Positions 17,176 to 26,494 of a stretch of 64,000 nt of DNA are shown one piece after another. The stretch is from positions 1 through 64,000 of the forward strand of contig JAJDUF010000011.1 in the NCBI GenBank assembly GCA_022826725.1. Direction: 5' to 3'. How positions within the stretch are numbered: the first letter of the stretch is position 1; every line of letters starts with the position of its first letter. This DNA comes from Chloroflexota bacterium. Its GTDB lineage: Bacteria; Chloroflexota; UBA11872; UBA12225; JAJDUF01. A model generated the notes under the pieces. That model was not told where the DNA came from. It searched no databases and saw nothing but the letters and a program-made list of their open reading frames with translations. A program made the position numbers and the translations under genes.

Positions 17176-18357
17176 CTAGCGTACCCGGCCGCGGGCTGCG
17201 ACCGGCCACACGACCTCGACGTGCCCGTTCCGGGCTCCCACAATCCAGTCGTACATGTTGACCGTGGTGCAGATGTGGTTGGGAACCACCGCGAGCACGT
17301 CTCCCACCTGCGGGCGCTCGGACTCCAGGTAGGCGGAGAAGTCCGCGTAGCCGTGCTCCTCGGAAAGCCGATACAAGCGCGCCTCCGGGTACTCCACGAT
17401 ATGGCCGAGCAACCCGTCCAGGCCCATCGTCTCCGGCGTGATCGCTTTCGAGCCGGCATCAAGGATGCCGCGCTCCGCCGTCGGCCGACTGACCACCGTC
17501 GTTCGCACGGTCCCGGCGCAATCGTCGAACGACCAGCCGCCCTGCAACACGGTCTGGCGGTCGTGGAAGACGTAGGTGCCGGGCCGGTGCTCGGTCACGC
17601 CCGGCACCTGCTCCACCCACCGGAGTTGCCGCGTGCCTCCCATCGTGACTTCCGGCGCCGGCCGCCCCGCCCCGCGGAATACGGCGAGGGCTGCCGTCAT
17701 GAATGCGACGCTCGGCTCGGCATCCGCAGTGAACGACATCAGCCCGCCGAACGTCAGGCCTGGCAGCTGCTCGATGATTCCGGCCAGATCGAGCGCTTGG
17801 CGGGGCTGCGTGACGCCCGCTCGGCCCAGCCCAGCGTCGCACTCTACCCACACCTTGAGATTACGGCCGGTCTTGCGCGTCACCGTGCTCAGTCCCTCGG
17901 CAACGACCGCGCTGTCGCAGGTGAGGCTCAACTCTATCCCTGGATAGCGTTCGAGGAACGCGCACAGCCGGCGGAGCTTCGCAGCCCCGAGCAAGTTATA
18001 GGGGAGGAAGATGTCTTCGAACCCCAGGCCGGACGCAGCGAACACCTCCGCCTCGCCGAGCTTCTGGACCGTGATGCCCGCCGCCCCGGCCGCTACTTGT
18101 CGCGCCGCAATTTGCGGTATTTTGTGAGTCTTGATGTGGATGCGATTGCGTACCCCCAGCCGCTCGCAGTACGCCTGCACGAACCGGATGTTGGCCTCCA
18201 TCCGGTCGAGGTCCACCACCAGCACCGGCGTCTCTAAGTCCTCTACCGCGTCGCCCGGCGCCGGCAGAGTCTCCGGCTCCACCCGGATGCTTGGCCACAC
18301 GCCGTTGCCTGTGCCTATTGCGGTCCTCTTCCCCGCATGTCCGACTGCTGCTGCCAT
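17176..18357 (-). CDS. D-threonine aldolase / D-serine dehydratase-like PLP enzyme
   Basis: A fold-type III pyridoxal-phosphate enzyme with an alanine-racemase-like N-terminal barrel, about 393 residues. ETPVLVVDLDRMEANI opens the barrel and Lys76 in IHIKTHKIPQ is the probable PLP lysine. The C-terminal domain carries SEEHGYADF and PNHICTTVN, whose His and Cys form the metal site of D-threonine aldolases and D-serine dehydratases. It would split or dehydrate a D-hydroxy amino acid. The ATG at 18357 (MAAAVGH) has GGAGAG nine bases upstream; a longer frame to 18435 has no support. Confidence 0.85.
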   Translation of the reverse strand: MAAAVGHAGKRTAIGTGNGVWPSIRVEPETLPAPGDAVEDLETPVLVVDLDRMEANIRFVQAYCERLGVRNRIHIKTHKIPQIAARQVAAGAAGITVQKLGEAEVFAASGLGFEDIFLPYNLLGAAKLRRLCAFLERYPGIELSLTCDSAVVAEGLSTVTRKTGRNLKVWVECDAGLGRAGVTQPRQALDLAGIIEQLPGLTFGGLMSFTADAEPSVAFMTAALAVFRGAGRPAPEVTMGGTRQLRWVEQVPGVTEHRPGTYVFHDRQTVLQGGWSFDDCAGTVRTTVVSRPTAERGILDAGSKAITPETMGLDGLLGHIVEYPEARLYRLSEEHGYADFSAYLESERPQVGDVLAVVPNHICTTVNMYDWIVGARNGHVEVVWPVAARGRVR

Positions 18358-18480
18358 GCCGCTCTCTCCGGATTGATCGCCGCGCCCGGACTCGAACTGC
18401 GCCTCGTTCGCGCACCTGCAAGCGTTTCGTTGCACTCAGTGATCCGCAGGGAATGGTAGCACGCGACTCACCGGGATCAG

Positions 18481-21465
18481 TCACCCGCGCAAAACGCGCT
18501 GGGTGGTCCGGCGCATGAGGCCAATTGGTAGGAGCAATAGGACCGTGACTAGGGCGACGGCCGCGGCGATGGTCGGTAACCACGGAAACCAGCGCGGCTC
18601 AAAGCGGAAGGTCACCTGTGTTTCTCCCGGCTCCAGCAGCACACCGCGAAAAACGCCGTTCACACGCAGCACCGGGCGGCGTTCTCCGTCCACAAGGGCC
18701 TGCCAATCCGGGTGGTAGCTATCCAGCAGCACCATGAGGACCGGGGCTTGGCTGGGCGCCACGAGCATGACCTGCACTTCCTCCGCGCTCGGTCGCACGA
18801 CCCGCGCCGGTAGTGGGTCCTCACCGGGGCTGGCGACGGGAGTAACCCCGTCAACGTAGTCCGTGTGCCTGTCGAATGACCCCTGCTCGGCAGTGGCTAT
18901 CCGTGCAATCGCAGCGTCAGGGGGGGCACTCTCCCAGCGCCGAGACCCATAGGCCATGGGGAAGGCCTGGGGATTGTGGTACACCCGGAGGATGCCTTGG
19001 TCACCGAGCAGCGACCATCCCAGTTGCTCGGCCTCGGCAATACGGTCGGATGATCCGAGCACCCGCGTAATGCCCGCCGCATTGACGAGGTTGGCGTTAG
19101 GGGTGGGGTCCTGGAGCGTATGCATGTACCACAGGCTTCCCAGACCCTCCCGGCGCTGGTCGTACTGCGTGGAGCCGGTGAGCGTGCGCCAGTAGGTGAA
19201 GAACTCCGGCGGGCGAAAGCTCTCATAGGTGTCCAGCCACCGCCCGGGCACCTCCAGGAACACGTTGGGCATATAACTCTCATGCATTTGGATGCTGAAG
19301 GACATCCACCGTCCAGCGGGATCATTATGGCCCGCCACCAGCGCCAGCGTATCTACGAACTCAGGCAGTGGCTTATCCGGTACCGGCCGCCACCTGAGTT
19401 GGCGTTCCACTCCCAGTGCCAGCAGACTGACGCCAAAGACGAGGACGAGGACGAGGAGGGAGGCGCGCGAGCTATCAGCGGCTTGGAGAGGAGTTTTCTT
19501 GTACAACAGGAAAACGATGGGTGCCGTCGTGACTATGAGGGCCATCGCAACGAGGCCTAACCACAGAGCCGGACTCAGTCCTTGCTCTAGCCCTAGCTCG
19601 GCCATACGGAGCCACCAAACCATCAGGCCGGCGCCCACGAGCACGCCCAGAAGCACAAGGATGGGGAGGGAAGTGTGCGGGTCGGCAGCGAGGCGGTGGC
19701 GGGAGGTCTTGCGGAGCAGGAAGGCGATGGGTGCCGTCGTGATGACTCCCAGCCACAGCACGGGAATGAGTCCCAGCCGTCCCCAAGTCGGTGGACATGC
19801 CCCTGGTGCTGCCCCCAGCCACAGCGCGGGAATGAGCGCCAGCCGTCCTAGCTCGGTCACGCGGAGCCAGCAGAATGCAACGCTGGCGCCCACGAGCGCA
19901 CCCAGCATCGCAAGGGCTGGGAGGGAGGTGTTGATGCCGTCGGCGAGGCGATGCAAGGAGCTCTTGTATAACAGATAGACGCTGAGGGTGATCGCGACCA
20001 GCCCTACCCCCAGCACCGGGACGAGCGCCGGCCGCTCCAGCCCGGCCACGCGGAGCCACCAGCCCAGCCAGACCATCAGACTGGTGCCGACAAGTGTGCC
20101 GATGATCGCAAAGGTTGAGCGATAAGCACGCGCGCCGCCTGCGCCGGACGCCGATCCGGTAGCAGCGGTGCGCTGCAAGGATGCGTGCAACAGGAAAGCG
20201 ATCAGTGCCGTCGCGATCAAACCTAGCCACAGAGCCGGACTCCGCCACAGTCCCCACTCGGTCATATGGAGCCACCAGAACATCAGGCTGGTACCAATAA
20301 GCGCTCCAACGATGGCAATGGTTTGCCCCTTCCGCCGGCTGTTCCTCAACCAGTCCAGGCCCAGCCCGGCCATCAGGGCCAGTGGGAGGACCATCACGAA
20401 CGACAACCGCCGCACGTTGGATACCGCGCTCCAGCCAGGCACCATTTGCTGGAGCAGATCCAGCAGCGGCGTCTTGAACCCGATCAGCAACGCCAGAACG
20501 ACCAGCAGCGGCAGGAGCGCCAAGCGCCGCCGGCGCAGACTCACGAGCAGGCCGACCAGCATGAGCGCCGGAGCCAGCGGCCCCATGTAAACGTGGTCGC
20601 CGATCTGCAGCGAGCGCGGATCGACGTATGCAGTCAGCGAGAAGTAGTTCATCCCTGAAGCGCCGGCTTCCGCCACCGCTTCCCGCGTCGTGCCGCGCTG
20701 TTCCCAGACGAACGGCACGAGCACCGGCACCGCTATCGCGATCCCCAGCAAGACGGCAGCCACCGACAGCCCGAGGCGCTTGAGACGGACCCGGCGAGGT
20801 ACGGAGATCGTCAGGAGCCGGTACAGCACAATGATGCCCACAACGTGGAAGACCATGTGGGGGTGATACAAGATAGTCCCGAGGCTGGAGGTACCGAGGC
20901 TAAGTGCCAGCAGACCTGCGCCGTGCCGCCCCCGGCCGGACCAAATCAACTCGGTACCCAGCACGGCCAATGGATAGGTGGCAAAGTGAATCGGCGCATG
21001 TGAGAATGGTGCCCAGCGCACCGGGAGATGCCCCAGAGCGAAGAAGATGCCGGCGAAGGCCGCCGCCCAGCCACTCATCCCGTAGTGGCGGGCTAACGCC
21101 ATCGTTGCGAGACCCGCCACGAGCATATGGCCCCAGATGAGCCAATCCGCCGCTTCTTCTGCCCGCGGTGCGAGCCGGAGCGCCAGCCAGCGCAACGGAT
21201 AGAAATTCCCGTGATACGAGCCGACAAAGGCAGATTGCCCGAGGCCACGCCGATCAATCCAGAACGGTAGATAGCCGTGCTCCTGGACGTAGGCAAACTG
21301 CTCGATAGTATCGGTTCGGAACTGCCAGACGACATCGTCGTCCGTATGTATCGCGTGCAGCGTCAGCGGCGAGCCGAGCGCTGCGCCATAGCAGAGCGTG
21401 ATCGCCGCGATGACGACCAGGGTCGGCCCGAACCGCACCAGTGCCGGCTGTATCGAAAGCAACAT
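18481..21465 (-). CDS. YfhO-like large membrane protein with internal repeats
   Basis: A 994-residue polytopic membrane protein. The N-terminal third has an early acidic loop (HTDDDVVWQ) and the GXGQSAF and FYPL segments seen in YfhO/GT-C-type glycosyltransferase-fold proteins, and the C-terminus has an extracytoplasmic beta-rich domain (VLLDSYHPDWQALVDG, then GVFRGVLLEPGE), also typical of YfhO. YfhO relatives help transfer sugars to lipid-linked envelope polymers. Residues about 377-682 hold four copies of a unit of 65-85 residues that lengthens the membrane part. The gene is followed by the D-threonine-aldolase-like gene on the same strand. Confidence 0.75.
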   Translation of the reverse strand: MLLSIQPALVRFGPTLVVIAAITLCYGAALGSPLTLHAIHTDDDVVWQFRTDTIEQFAYVQEHGYLPFWIDRRGLGQSAFVGSYHGNFYPLRWLALRLAPRAEEAADWLIWGHMLVAGLATMALARHYGMSGWAAAFAGIFFALGHLPVRWAPFSHAPIHFATYPLAVLGTELIWSGRGRHGAGLLALSLGTSSLGTILYHPHMVFHVVGIIVLYRLLTISVPRRVRLKRLGLSVAAVLLGIAIAVPVLVPFVWEQRGTTREAVAEAGASGMNYFSLTAYVDPRSLQIGDHVYMGPLAPALMLVGLLVSLRRRRLALLPLLVVLALLIGFKTPLLDLLQQMVPGWSAVSNVRRLSFVMVLPLALMAGLGLDWLRNSRRKGQTIAIVGALIGTSLMFWWLHMTEWGLWRSPALWLGLIATALIAFLLHASLQRTAATGSASGAGGARAYRSTFAIIGTLVGTSLMVWLGWWLRVAGLERPALVPVLGVGLVAITLSVYLLYKSSLHRLADGINTSLPALAMLGALVGASVAFCWLRVTELGRLALIPALWLGAAPGACPPTWGRLGLIPVLWLGVITTAPIAFLLRKTSRHRLAADPHTSLPILVLLGVLVGAGLMVWWLRMAELGLEQGLSPALWLGLVAMALIVTTAPIVFLLYKKTPLQAADSSRASLLVLVLVFGVSLLALGVERQLRWRPVPDKPLPEFVDTLALVAGHNDPAGRWMSFSIQMHESYMPNVFLEVPGRWLDTYESFRPPEFFTYWRTLTGSTQYDQRREGLGSLWYMHTLQDPTPNANLVNAAGITRVLGSSDRIAEAEQLGWSLLGDQGILRVYHNPQAFPMAYGSRRWESAPPDAAIARIATAEQGSFDRHTDYVDGVTPVASPGEDPLPARVVRPSAEEVQVMLVAPSQAPVLMVLLDSYHPDWQALVDGERRPVLRVNGVFRGVLLEPGETQVTFRFEPRWFPWLPTIAAAVALVTVLLLLPIGLMRRTTQRVLRG
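19420..20335 (-). repeat. Four-fold internal repeat inside the YfhO-like gene
   Basis: Each unit begins with a helix of the type GALIGTSLMFWWLHMTEWG, continues with PALWLGL and a second helix, and ends with a basic-polar linker. Sister units read GTLVGTSLMVWLGWWLRVAG, GALVGASVAFCWLRVTELG and GVLVGAGLMVWWLRMAELG. The third unit is longer because its second half is partly duplicated. Confidence 0.75.
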
Positions 21466-21614
21466 TGTGCTTGGCCGTAGAATCTACGCACCTGATGTTC
21501 CGGAGTTCAGCGCGCCGCGGCGAGCCCCGGCCCTGGATCGACACGGAGCCGCTAGGGCGGAACTATGCGCCTCGGTTCGGTAGTGGAGGGAGTGATGTAA
21601 GCCTGGAGTAGCCC

Positions 21615-22541
21615 CTAGCTCGATTGCCAGGTGAAGAGCGTTTCCAGGTGCGGCCACAGCGCCTCCAGCTCCTTGTAGTCGTAAGCGTCGAGCGCGGTGC
21701 CGGCGCCGCGGTTGCGCGCACTGCGGATCACCCCTCGTCTGACGAGCACTTCCTTGTCGAATGGCACGCCGCTCAACCGCTCCCGTTGCAGTCCCGGCAT
21801 CAGCCGCATATGGAGCGTGCGGGCAGCGGTATGCTCGCCGGCAGCATACAGATCGTAAATCTGCCTCAGCACATCGGTGAAGTGGGGCGCGGGCATTGTG
21901 CCGCTCGCGCCGCGCTCCAGCTCGTCAATGAAGTTCTGCCCACCGGCCCCACCGAATACCCCCCAGACTTTCGCGTCGCCCACTTCGAGCCGCCGCCGGA
22001 TATTATGATGCGCCGGCTCGACCTCCTCTTTGACATAATGGACGTGCGCGACTTCCCGTACCAGGCGGCTGACCAGATCGGGATTGATCGGCGCGACCGG
22101 TGCGTTTTGGATACACACGGGCAACTGCGCGGTCTCGGAGATCGCCTCATAGTAGCGCAGTAGGTCCGCGGGCGGGAGCTTGGCCAGCACCGGCGGCATC
22201 GCGATCACGGCGTCGGCGCCCGCATCGCGCGCCGCGGCAGCGAAATACCTGGCGGCCGACACGCTCACCCCGGAGACACCGGCCACGAACGGCACACGGC
22301 CGGCGATATGTCCCGCCACCAGCGGGAGCAGCCGCAGGCGCTCCTCGTCCGTCAGCGTGAACCACTCGGAGGCCATGACCGGGTGGACGATGCCGTGCGC
22401 GCCGGCTTCCAGGCAGAAGTCCAGCTGGCGCCGGAGCGAGTCCAGATCGAGTTCGCCATCGTCATCGAACGGCGTGACCGGGATAGTGAAGATTCCCTGC
22501 CAGCGAGAAGAGTTGCGTGCGGGTGTCTGTGTTGCAGCCAC
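21615..22541 (-). CDS. DapA/N-acetylneuraminate-lyase family protein, altered Tyr site
   Basis: A Schiff-base aldolase-family TIM barrel of 308 residues. Lys171 (HYVKEEVEP) is the probable Schiff-base lysine. The canonical YN-P segment carrying the catalytic tyrosine reads VCIQNAPVAPIN, with Gln145 in place of Tyr, and the GTTGE substrate-binding loop is replaced by HPVMASEW. It is therefore unlikely to be dihydrodipicolinate synthase and is more likely a catabolic aldolase or dehydratase of unknown substrate. The GTG at 22541 has GGGAGG nine bases upstream and begins at the family's usual place; the frame further up runs through repeats. Confidence 0.8.
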   Translation of the reverse strand: MAATQTPARNSSRWQGIFTIPVTPFDDDGELDLDSLRRQLDFCLEAGAHGIVHPVMASEWFTLTDEERLRLLPLVAGHIAGRVPFVAGVSGVSVSAARYFAAAARDAGADAVIAMPPVLAKLPPADLLRYYEAISETAQLPVCIQNAPVAPINPDLVSRLVREVAHVHYVKEEVEPAHHNIRRRLEVGDAKVWGVFGGAGGQNFIDELERGASGTMPAPHFTDVLRQIYDLYAAGEHTAARTLHMRLMPGLQRERLSGVPFDKEVLVRRGVIRSARNRGAGTALDAYDYKELEALWPHLETLFTWQSS

Positions 22542-23160
22542 GGCGACCGGCCTCCCGGCGAAATGTGTGCCCAAGCATAGCAGGTGCCCCGCCTCCTCCG
22601 TTGTACCCCCGCCGCCCGGCCCCCTCTTCCCGGTCTGTACACCCTGCGAGGGAAGGAGCCGGGAGTTAGGTCTGGCTGTGGTAGGTATGGGTGAAGTCGT
22701 AGGGGCGCAACATGTTGCGCCCGTCCCCCCGCACAGCGGGGGGACCACAGGCTGACCGGGGGAGGTTTTTTGTAGGGGCGTGCTTCATAGCCCCCAGGCA
22801 CTGGTCATTGCAGCGCAAGCCGCCGTCCAGGGCCAGGCAGCGGCCCCGGTCTGAGCGCTGCACCCCCTCTCCACCATGTGGAGAGGGGGCCGGGGGGTGA
22901 GGTCGGCCCCGCCCATGGCTCCCCGCAGAAAACCTACCCTTGTCAGGGGGCCACAGGGGGGCCACGCACCCACACAACGGGAGGTATTTCGTGTCGGGGC
23001 GCGATTCATCGCGCCCTGGCGCTCACCGTTCCGGCAGCAGCCGCTATCCTTTCCATCCTGCAAATCCCGCTGCCGCCCGGCATCGCGCCGGCACTGCTAC
23101 AGTGTGTCCGACAATCCGGAAAACACGACTGCGCTCGATCCGCAAGGAGGCTTAGAACAG
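22542..23160. other. Gene-free divergent gap filled with repeats
   Basis: This 619-bp gap lies between divergent genes. It holds a degenerate R2 copy (about 22622-22672), R4 (22699-22722), a partial R3 (22722-22755), a degenerate R4 (22771-22795), R2 (22863-22902) and R4 (22991-23015). An AAGGAGG ribosome site for the next gene is at about 23143. No gene is evident. Confidence 0.75.
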
Positions 23161-24810
23161 ATGCGTATCACGATTACCGGCGGCGCCGGACGGCTGGGGC
23201 AGGCGCTCGCCGTCCGCTGGCAGGCCACCCATCAGGTCCGCACCGTGGATACCATTCCTCTCCCCGCCGGCACCCCCTCCCAAGAACATCTCGTCGGCGA
23301 CCTGCGCGATCCCGCCTTTGCCCATCAGGCCGTCACTGACGCCGCTGCCCTCGTCCACCTCGTCCCCATCGCTCCCGCAGACCCGGCCAGCGACCTCGAC
23401 CGGCTCGACGATGCCACCCGCGGCACCTATCACCTGCTGCTGGCCGCTGCCGCGGCCGGTGTGCAGACGGTCGTGCTTGGCAGCACCCTCGACCTCCTCG
23501 CGGCCTACCCCGGCGCCTGGCACGTCACCGAGCAGTGGGCGCCCCGGCCGGCCCCCACCCTGGAGCACCTCGCGCCCTACCTGGCCGAGTGCAGTGCGCG
23601 CGAGCTGGCCCGTGTGCTGCCCCTGCGGATAGTCGGTTTGCGCCTCGGCGAGATCGTGGACGAATCTGACATCGCGGGGCAGCCGTTCGATGGGCGCTGG
23701 CTGCACGTGGACGATGCCGTGCAAGCCGTCGAGCGAGCCGTGACCGGTGGGAGCTACACCACGCCCGCTACCGACCGAGCGCCGCCGGTTCGCCGGGCAG
23801 TCCCGGTCACCGAGAAGGGCGACCCAGCGACCGGCTGGTGGGTCTATCACATCCCCGCAGCCGGACCCCGCACGCGAGTCCCGCTAGTCGCAGCGGGAGC
23901 GGCACCACTGGGCTATGCGCCGCTGGGCTATGCGCCGCAGCACGACTTCCGAGACCACTGGACGGACGATTGGCAGCACCCGCCGGCATCCCCGCCGCTC
24001 CCCGCGGCACCGTCGCGGCCGATCCGCAAGGTGGTGGTGTTCGGTGCCGGCGGACCACTGGCCGCAGCCACGGCGCCGCTGCTGGCGGAGACGCACACGG
24101 TCCGCCTGACGGACTTGCGCCCGCTGGACGACATCATCGCGGAGGGAAAGCCCCAGTCGGAGGGGGCGCCGCTGCCGACCATCTTGGGGCCGCCGCACGA
24201 GACGTGCCAGGTGGACGTGACCGACTACGACCAAGTGTTGGCGGCGTGTGACGGGATGGATGCGATTGTCAACTGCACGGTGTTCCGCCCCGAGTCGGAG
24301 CGCGCCTTCAAGGTGAACTGCCTGGGCGCCTACAATGTGATGCGCGCGGCGGTCGCGCAGCGTATCCGGCGCGTGGTCCATACCGGCCCGCAGATGGTGA
24401 TGCAGGAGCCGCTCGTGGGCTACCGTTGGAACTCCGACGTGCAGTCGGATGTGCCGATGCGACCGGGGGCTATGGTCTATCTCCACAGCAAGTACATGGG
24501 TGAGGAGGTGGTACGCACGTTTGCCGAAGCCTATGGGCTGGAAGTGCCGACCTTCTACTTCAACCACTTCGCCAACCCGACGACCGTCCGGACGAGTAGC
24601 GAGGGTATTGATGCGTTCACGGTGTCCTGGAACGATGCCGCCCTCGCCTTGCGCCGCGGCCTGGAGGTGCCGTCGCTGCCGCGGCCGTTCGAGATATTCC
24701 TCATCAACGCTGACCTGCCCCACGGATACGCCTCGAACGAGAAGGCCCGGCGGCTCCTGGGCTGGCAGCCCCGCGACCGCTTCGAGCACTGTTGGCTACG
24801 GCAGGATTAG
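23161..24810 (+). CDS. Tandem double extended-SDR (NAD-dependent epimerase-like) protein
   Basis: Two extended short-chain dehydrogenase domains lie in one 549-residue chain. Domain 1 starts MRITITGGAGRLGQ with a clear nucleotide-binding GxxGxxG; its expected YxxxK reads YLAEC, so the catalytic lysine is missing. A proline-rich linker (about residues 255-290) leads to domain 2, whose glycine motif is VVFGAGGPLAA and whose catalytic YxxxK is kept (YLHSKYMGEE). Domain 2 is therefore the likely active half and domain 1 may be structural. Substrate unknown; nucleotide-sugar or sugar oxidation is a reasonable guess. The ATG at 23161 has AAGGAGG at the right distance; the frame open from 22876 crosses repeats. 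Confidence 0.8.
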   Translation: MRITITGGAGRLGQALAVRWQATHQVRTVDTIPLPAGTPSQEHLVGDLRDPAFAHQAVTDAAALVHLVPIAPADPASDLDRLDDATRGTYHLLLAAAAAGVQTVVLGSTLDLLAAYPGAWHVTEQWAPRPAPTLEHLAPYLAECSARELARVLPLRIVGLRLGEIVDESDIAGQPFDGRWLHVDDAVQAVERAVTGGSYTTPATDRAPPVRRAVPVTEKGDPATGWWVYHIPAAGPRTRVPLVAAGAAPLGYAPLGYAPQHDFRDHWTDDWQHPPASPPLPAAPSRPIRKVVVFGAGGPLAAATAPLLAETHTVRLTDLRPLDDIIAEGKPQSEGAPLPTILGPPHETCQVDVTDYDQVLAACDGMDAIVNCTVFRPESERAFKVNCLGAYNVMRAAVAQRIRRVVHTGPQMVMQEPLVGYRWNSDVQSDVPMRPGAMVYLHSKYMGEEVVRTFAEAYGLEVPTFYFNHFANPTTVRTSSEGIDAFTVSWNDAALALRRGLEVPSLPRPFEIFLINADLPHGYASNEKARRLLGWQPRDRFEHCWLRQD

Positions 24811-25127
24811 GCCCTCCCTAATGCCCTCCTGCTGTGCCGGGGGACGGTGAGGCTGACTGGGGCAGGTACGGGTGAAGCCGTAGGGGCGCAGCATGTTGCG
24901 CCCGTCCCCCCGCCGCGCAGGGGGACCATAGGGGGGCTGCTCACCTGCACAACGGGAGGTATTGCGTGTTGGGGTGCGGTGAATCGCGCCCAATTCCCCG
25001 TCATTCCCGCGCCGGCGGCATCCATCCCCCTCGCCACATGTGTGGAGAGGGGGCCGGGGGGTGAGGTCTGCCCCGGCGAAAAACTACCCCTGTGAGCGGG
25101 TGGGGGCTAAACTGAAGGGTGTCCACC
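24811..25127. other. Gene-free stretch with R4, R3, R1 and R2 copies
   Basis: R4 (24880-24903, arms GGGCGCAGCA and TGTTGCGCCC with a G-T pair), R3 (24903-24937), a second R4 (24968-24991), a degenerate R1 (25000-25024) and R2 (25026-25066) follow one another. The rest shows nothing beyond the ribosome site of the next gene. Confidence 0.75.
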
Positions 25128-26030
25128 ATGACCACGAGCGCTGACGTGACGGCGGGCCTGCGTGCCCTGGGTATCACCACCGGCGACACTGTCTTTTTCC
25201 ATAGCTCGCTCAAGAGCATGGGCCGGGTCACCGGTGGACCGGAGGCCGTGATCGGCGGCTTTCTGGAGGCAGTCGGACCGACCGGCACCGTCGTCGTACC
25301 GACCTTTACCCTCACCGAGCGGCTCGGTCCGTTCGGCTCCTGGTATGACCATCAGACCACCCCCTCGACGGTCGGCCTGATTACCGAGACCCTGCGCCGC
25401 CGGCCCGACGCCCAGCGGAGCTTCCACCCCGTGCATTCGGTCGCCGCCGTGGGGCGGCTCGCCCGCATAGTCACTGCTCAACAGCGCAATGCCTTCGGCC
25501 GCCGCAGTCCGTGGTGCGATGCCGGCTTTGCACAGGGCAGCCCCTTCGATCTGCTGACCCGCTGGAATGCCTGGTACGTGCTGCTCGGCGTGGAGTTCCA
25601 AGTCCAGACCATCATGCACTACCTGGAGACGATCTTGGTGGATGCAGCGCTCCGCCGCGCCAGCGTGGCCGAACGCGAGGCCTTGCGTAGCCAGGTCCGC
25701 CGCTGGGGTGCGCCGGGCATCTGGCCGGCGCCGGAGCGGATGCCCTTGGGAGCGGCGCTCGCCGCCGATGGAACGTACCGCCACGCCACCATCGGCCCGG
25801 CGGACGTGTACGGGAGCCGTTTCCAAGCCGTGTTGGGTCGCGCCCTGGAGATCGTCCTGGGAGCGCCCGCAACCTGGCTCGACGAGGCGTTTCGGGCCTG
25901 GATGGGTGCCCCGCCTGATCCCACAGCCGTCCTCGCGGGGTACGTGACGCCGGGCGGTGGAGCACCGCTGGCCGCTCCGGCTCAGGCCATCTCCTGCGCC
26001 GGCCTGGCGCGGCCCGTGTCGGCGGCCTGA
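25128..26030 (+). CDS. AAC(3)-family N-acetyltransferase-like protein
   Basis: A member of the Antibiotic_NAT family (aminoglycoside 3-N-acetyltransferase fold), 300 residues. Conserved stretches are DTVFFHSSLKSMG, VVVPTFT, FHPVHSVAAVG, SPFDLL and VLLGVEFQVQTIMHYLE, with the histidine-acid pair expected in the acetyl-transfer site. Many chromosomal members do not confer resistance and act on unknown amines, so a resistance role is not claimed. The ATG at 25128 has AAGGGTG upstream; a GTG three codons earlier (25119) is an alternative start. It converges on the small coiled-coil protein at 26125. Confidence 0.85.
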   Translation: MTTSADVTAGLRALGITTGDTVFFHSSLKSMGRVTGGPEAVIGGFLEAVGPTGTVVVPTFTLTERLGPFGSWYDHQTTPSTVGLITETLRRRPDAQRSFHPVHSVAAVGRLARIVTAQQRNAFGRRSPWCDAGFAQGSPFDLLTRWNAWYVLLGVEFQVQTIMHYLETILVDAALRRASVAEREALRSQVRRWGAPGIWPAPERMPLGAALAADGTYRHATIGPADVYGSRFQAVLGRALEIVLGAPATWLDEAFRAWMGAPPDPTAVLAGYVTPGGGAPLAAPAQAISCAGLARPVSAA

Positions 26031-26124
26031 GGTGGATTACAGACAGGTTCGGGCACGGCCCAAGTCGTAGCGGGCTACAATCTGCCGCGTTCGTCCCCTT
26101 GCGGAGCGAGCTACGACCAGGCGA

Positions 26125-26337
26125 CTACTTGAAGTACAACCCGATCATCGCACCGATGATCGTCACCCACGAGGCGGCGATCAGCACGTACAGCGTGTTG
26201 AACCGGCTGTTCACCTCGGCGCGCAGCCCATTCATCTCAGCCCGCAAGCCGATGATGGACTGATGCATCTCGTCAAGCCGGCGATCCACCTGCTCGTAGG
26301 CCCCTTCCAGTCGGCTGATCCGCTGTTCGATCACCAT
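26125..26337 (-). CDS. Small coiled-coil protein with C-terminal membrane helix
   Basis: A 70-residue protein (MVIEQRISRLEGAYEQ onward). Residues 1-45 form a heptad-like amphipathic helix and the last 22 (LYVLIAASWVTIIGAMIGLY, then FK) a single membrane helix, so it should be tail-anchored with the coiled coil in the cytoplasm. The start at 26337 has GAGGGCAGC directly upstream; a longer frame to 26412 lacks such a site. This layout is common among small proteins of unknown function; no specific role can be given. Confidence 0.6.
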   Translation of the reverse strand: MVIEQRISRLEGAYEQVDRRLDEMHQSIIGLRAEMNGLRAEVNSRFNTLYVLIAASWVTIIGAMIGLYFK

Positions 26338-26465
26338 GCTGCCCTCACGCTTCCCACGCCGGTACCCCATGGTATCCCGGACACGGCGCCAGCGCCAGCG
26401 TGGACTGGCCACCGGGCATAATCCTCACCCCTGAGTACCGAACGTGCTCAAGAATTATATTACTA

Positions 26466-26494
26466 TGTATATTATACAATCACCCCGCAGTCAA
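26466..26494 (-). promoter_or_regulatory. Sigma-70-like promoter for the small coiled-coil gene
   Basis: On the minus strand TTGACT (26494-26489), a 17-base gap and TATACA (26471-26466) form a good match to a housekeeping promoter within an AT-rich island (26445-26480) that stands out in this GC-rich DNA. It overlaps the last codon of the enoyl-CoA hydratase gene and lies 129 bp ahead of the ATG at 26337. Confidence 0.45.

Noticed and set aside
25128..26030. AAC(3)-like gene as an antibiotic-resistance determinant
   Set aside because: Family membership alone does not show aminoglycoside activity, and there is no mobile context.
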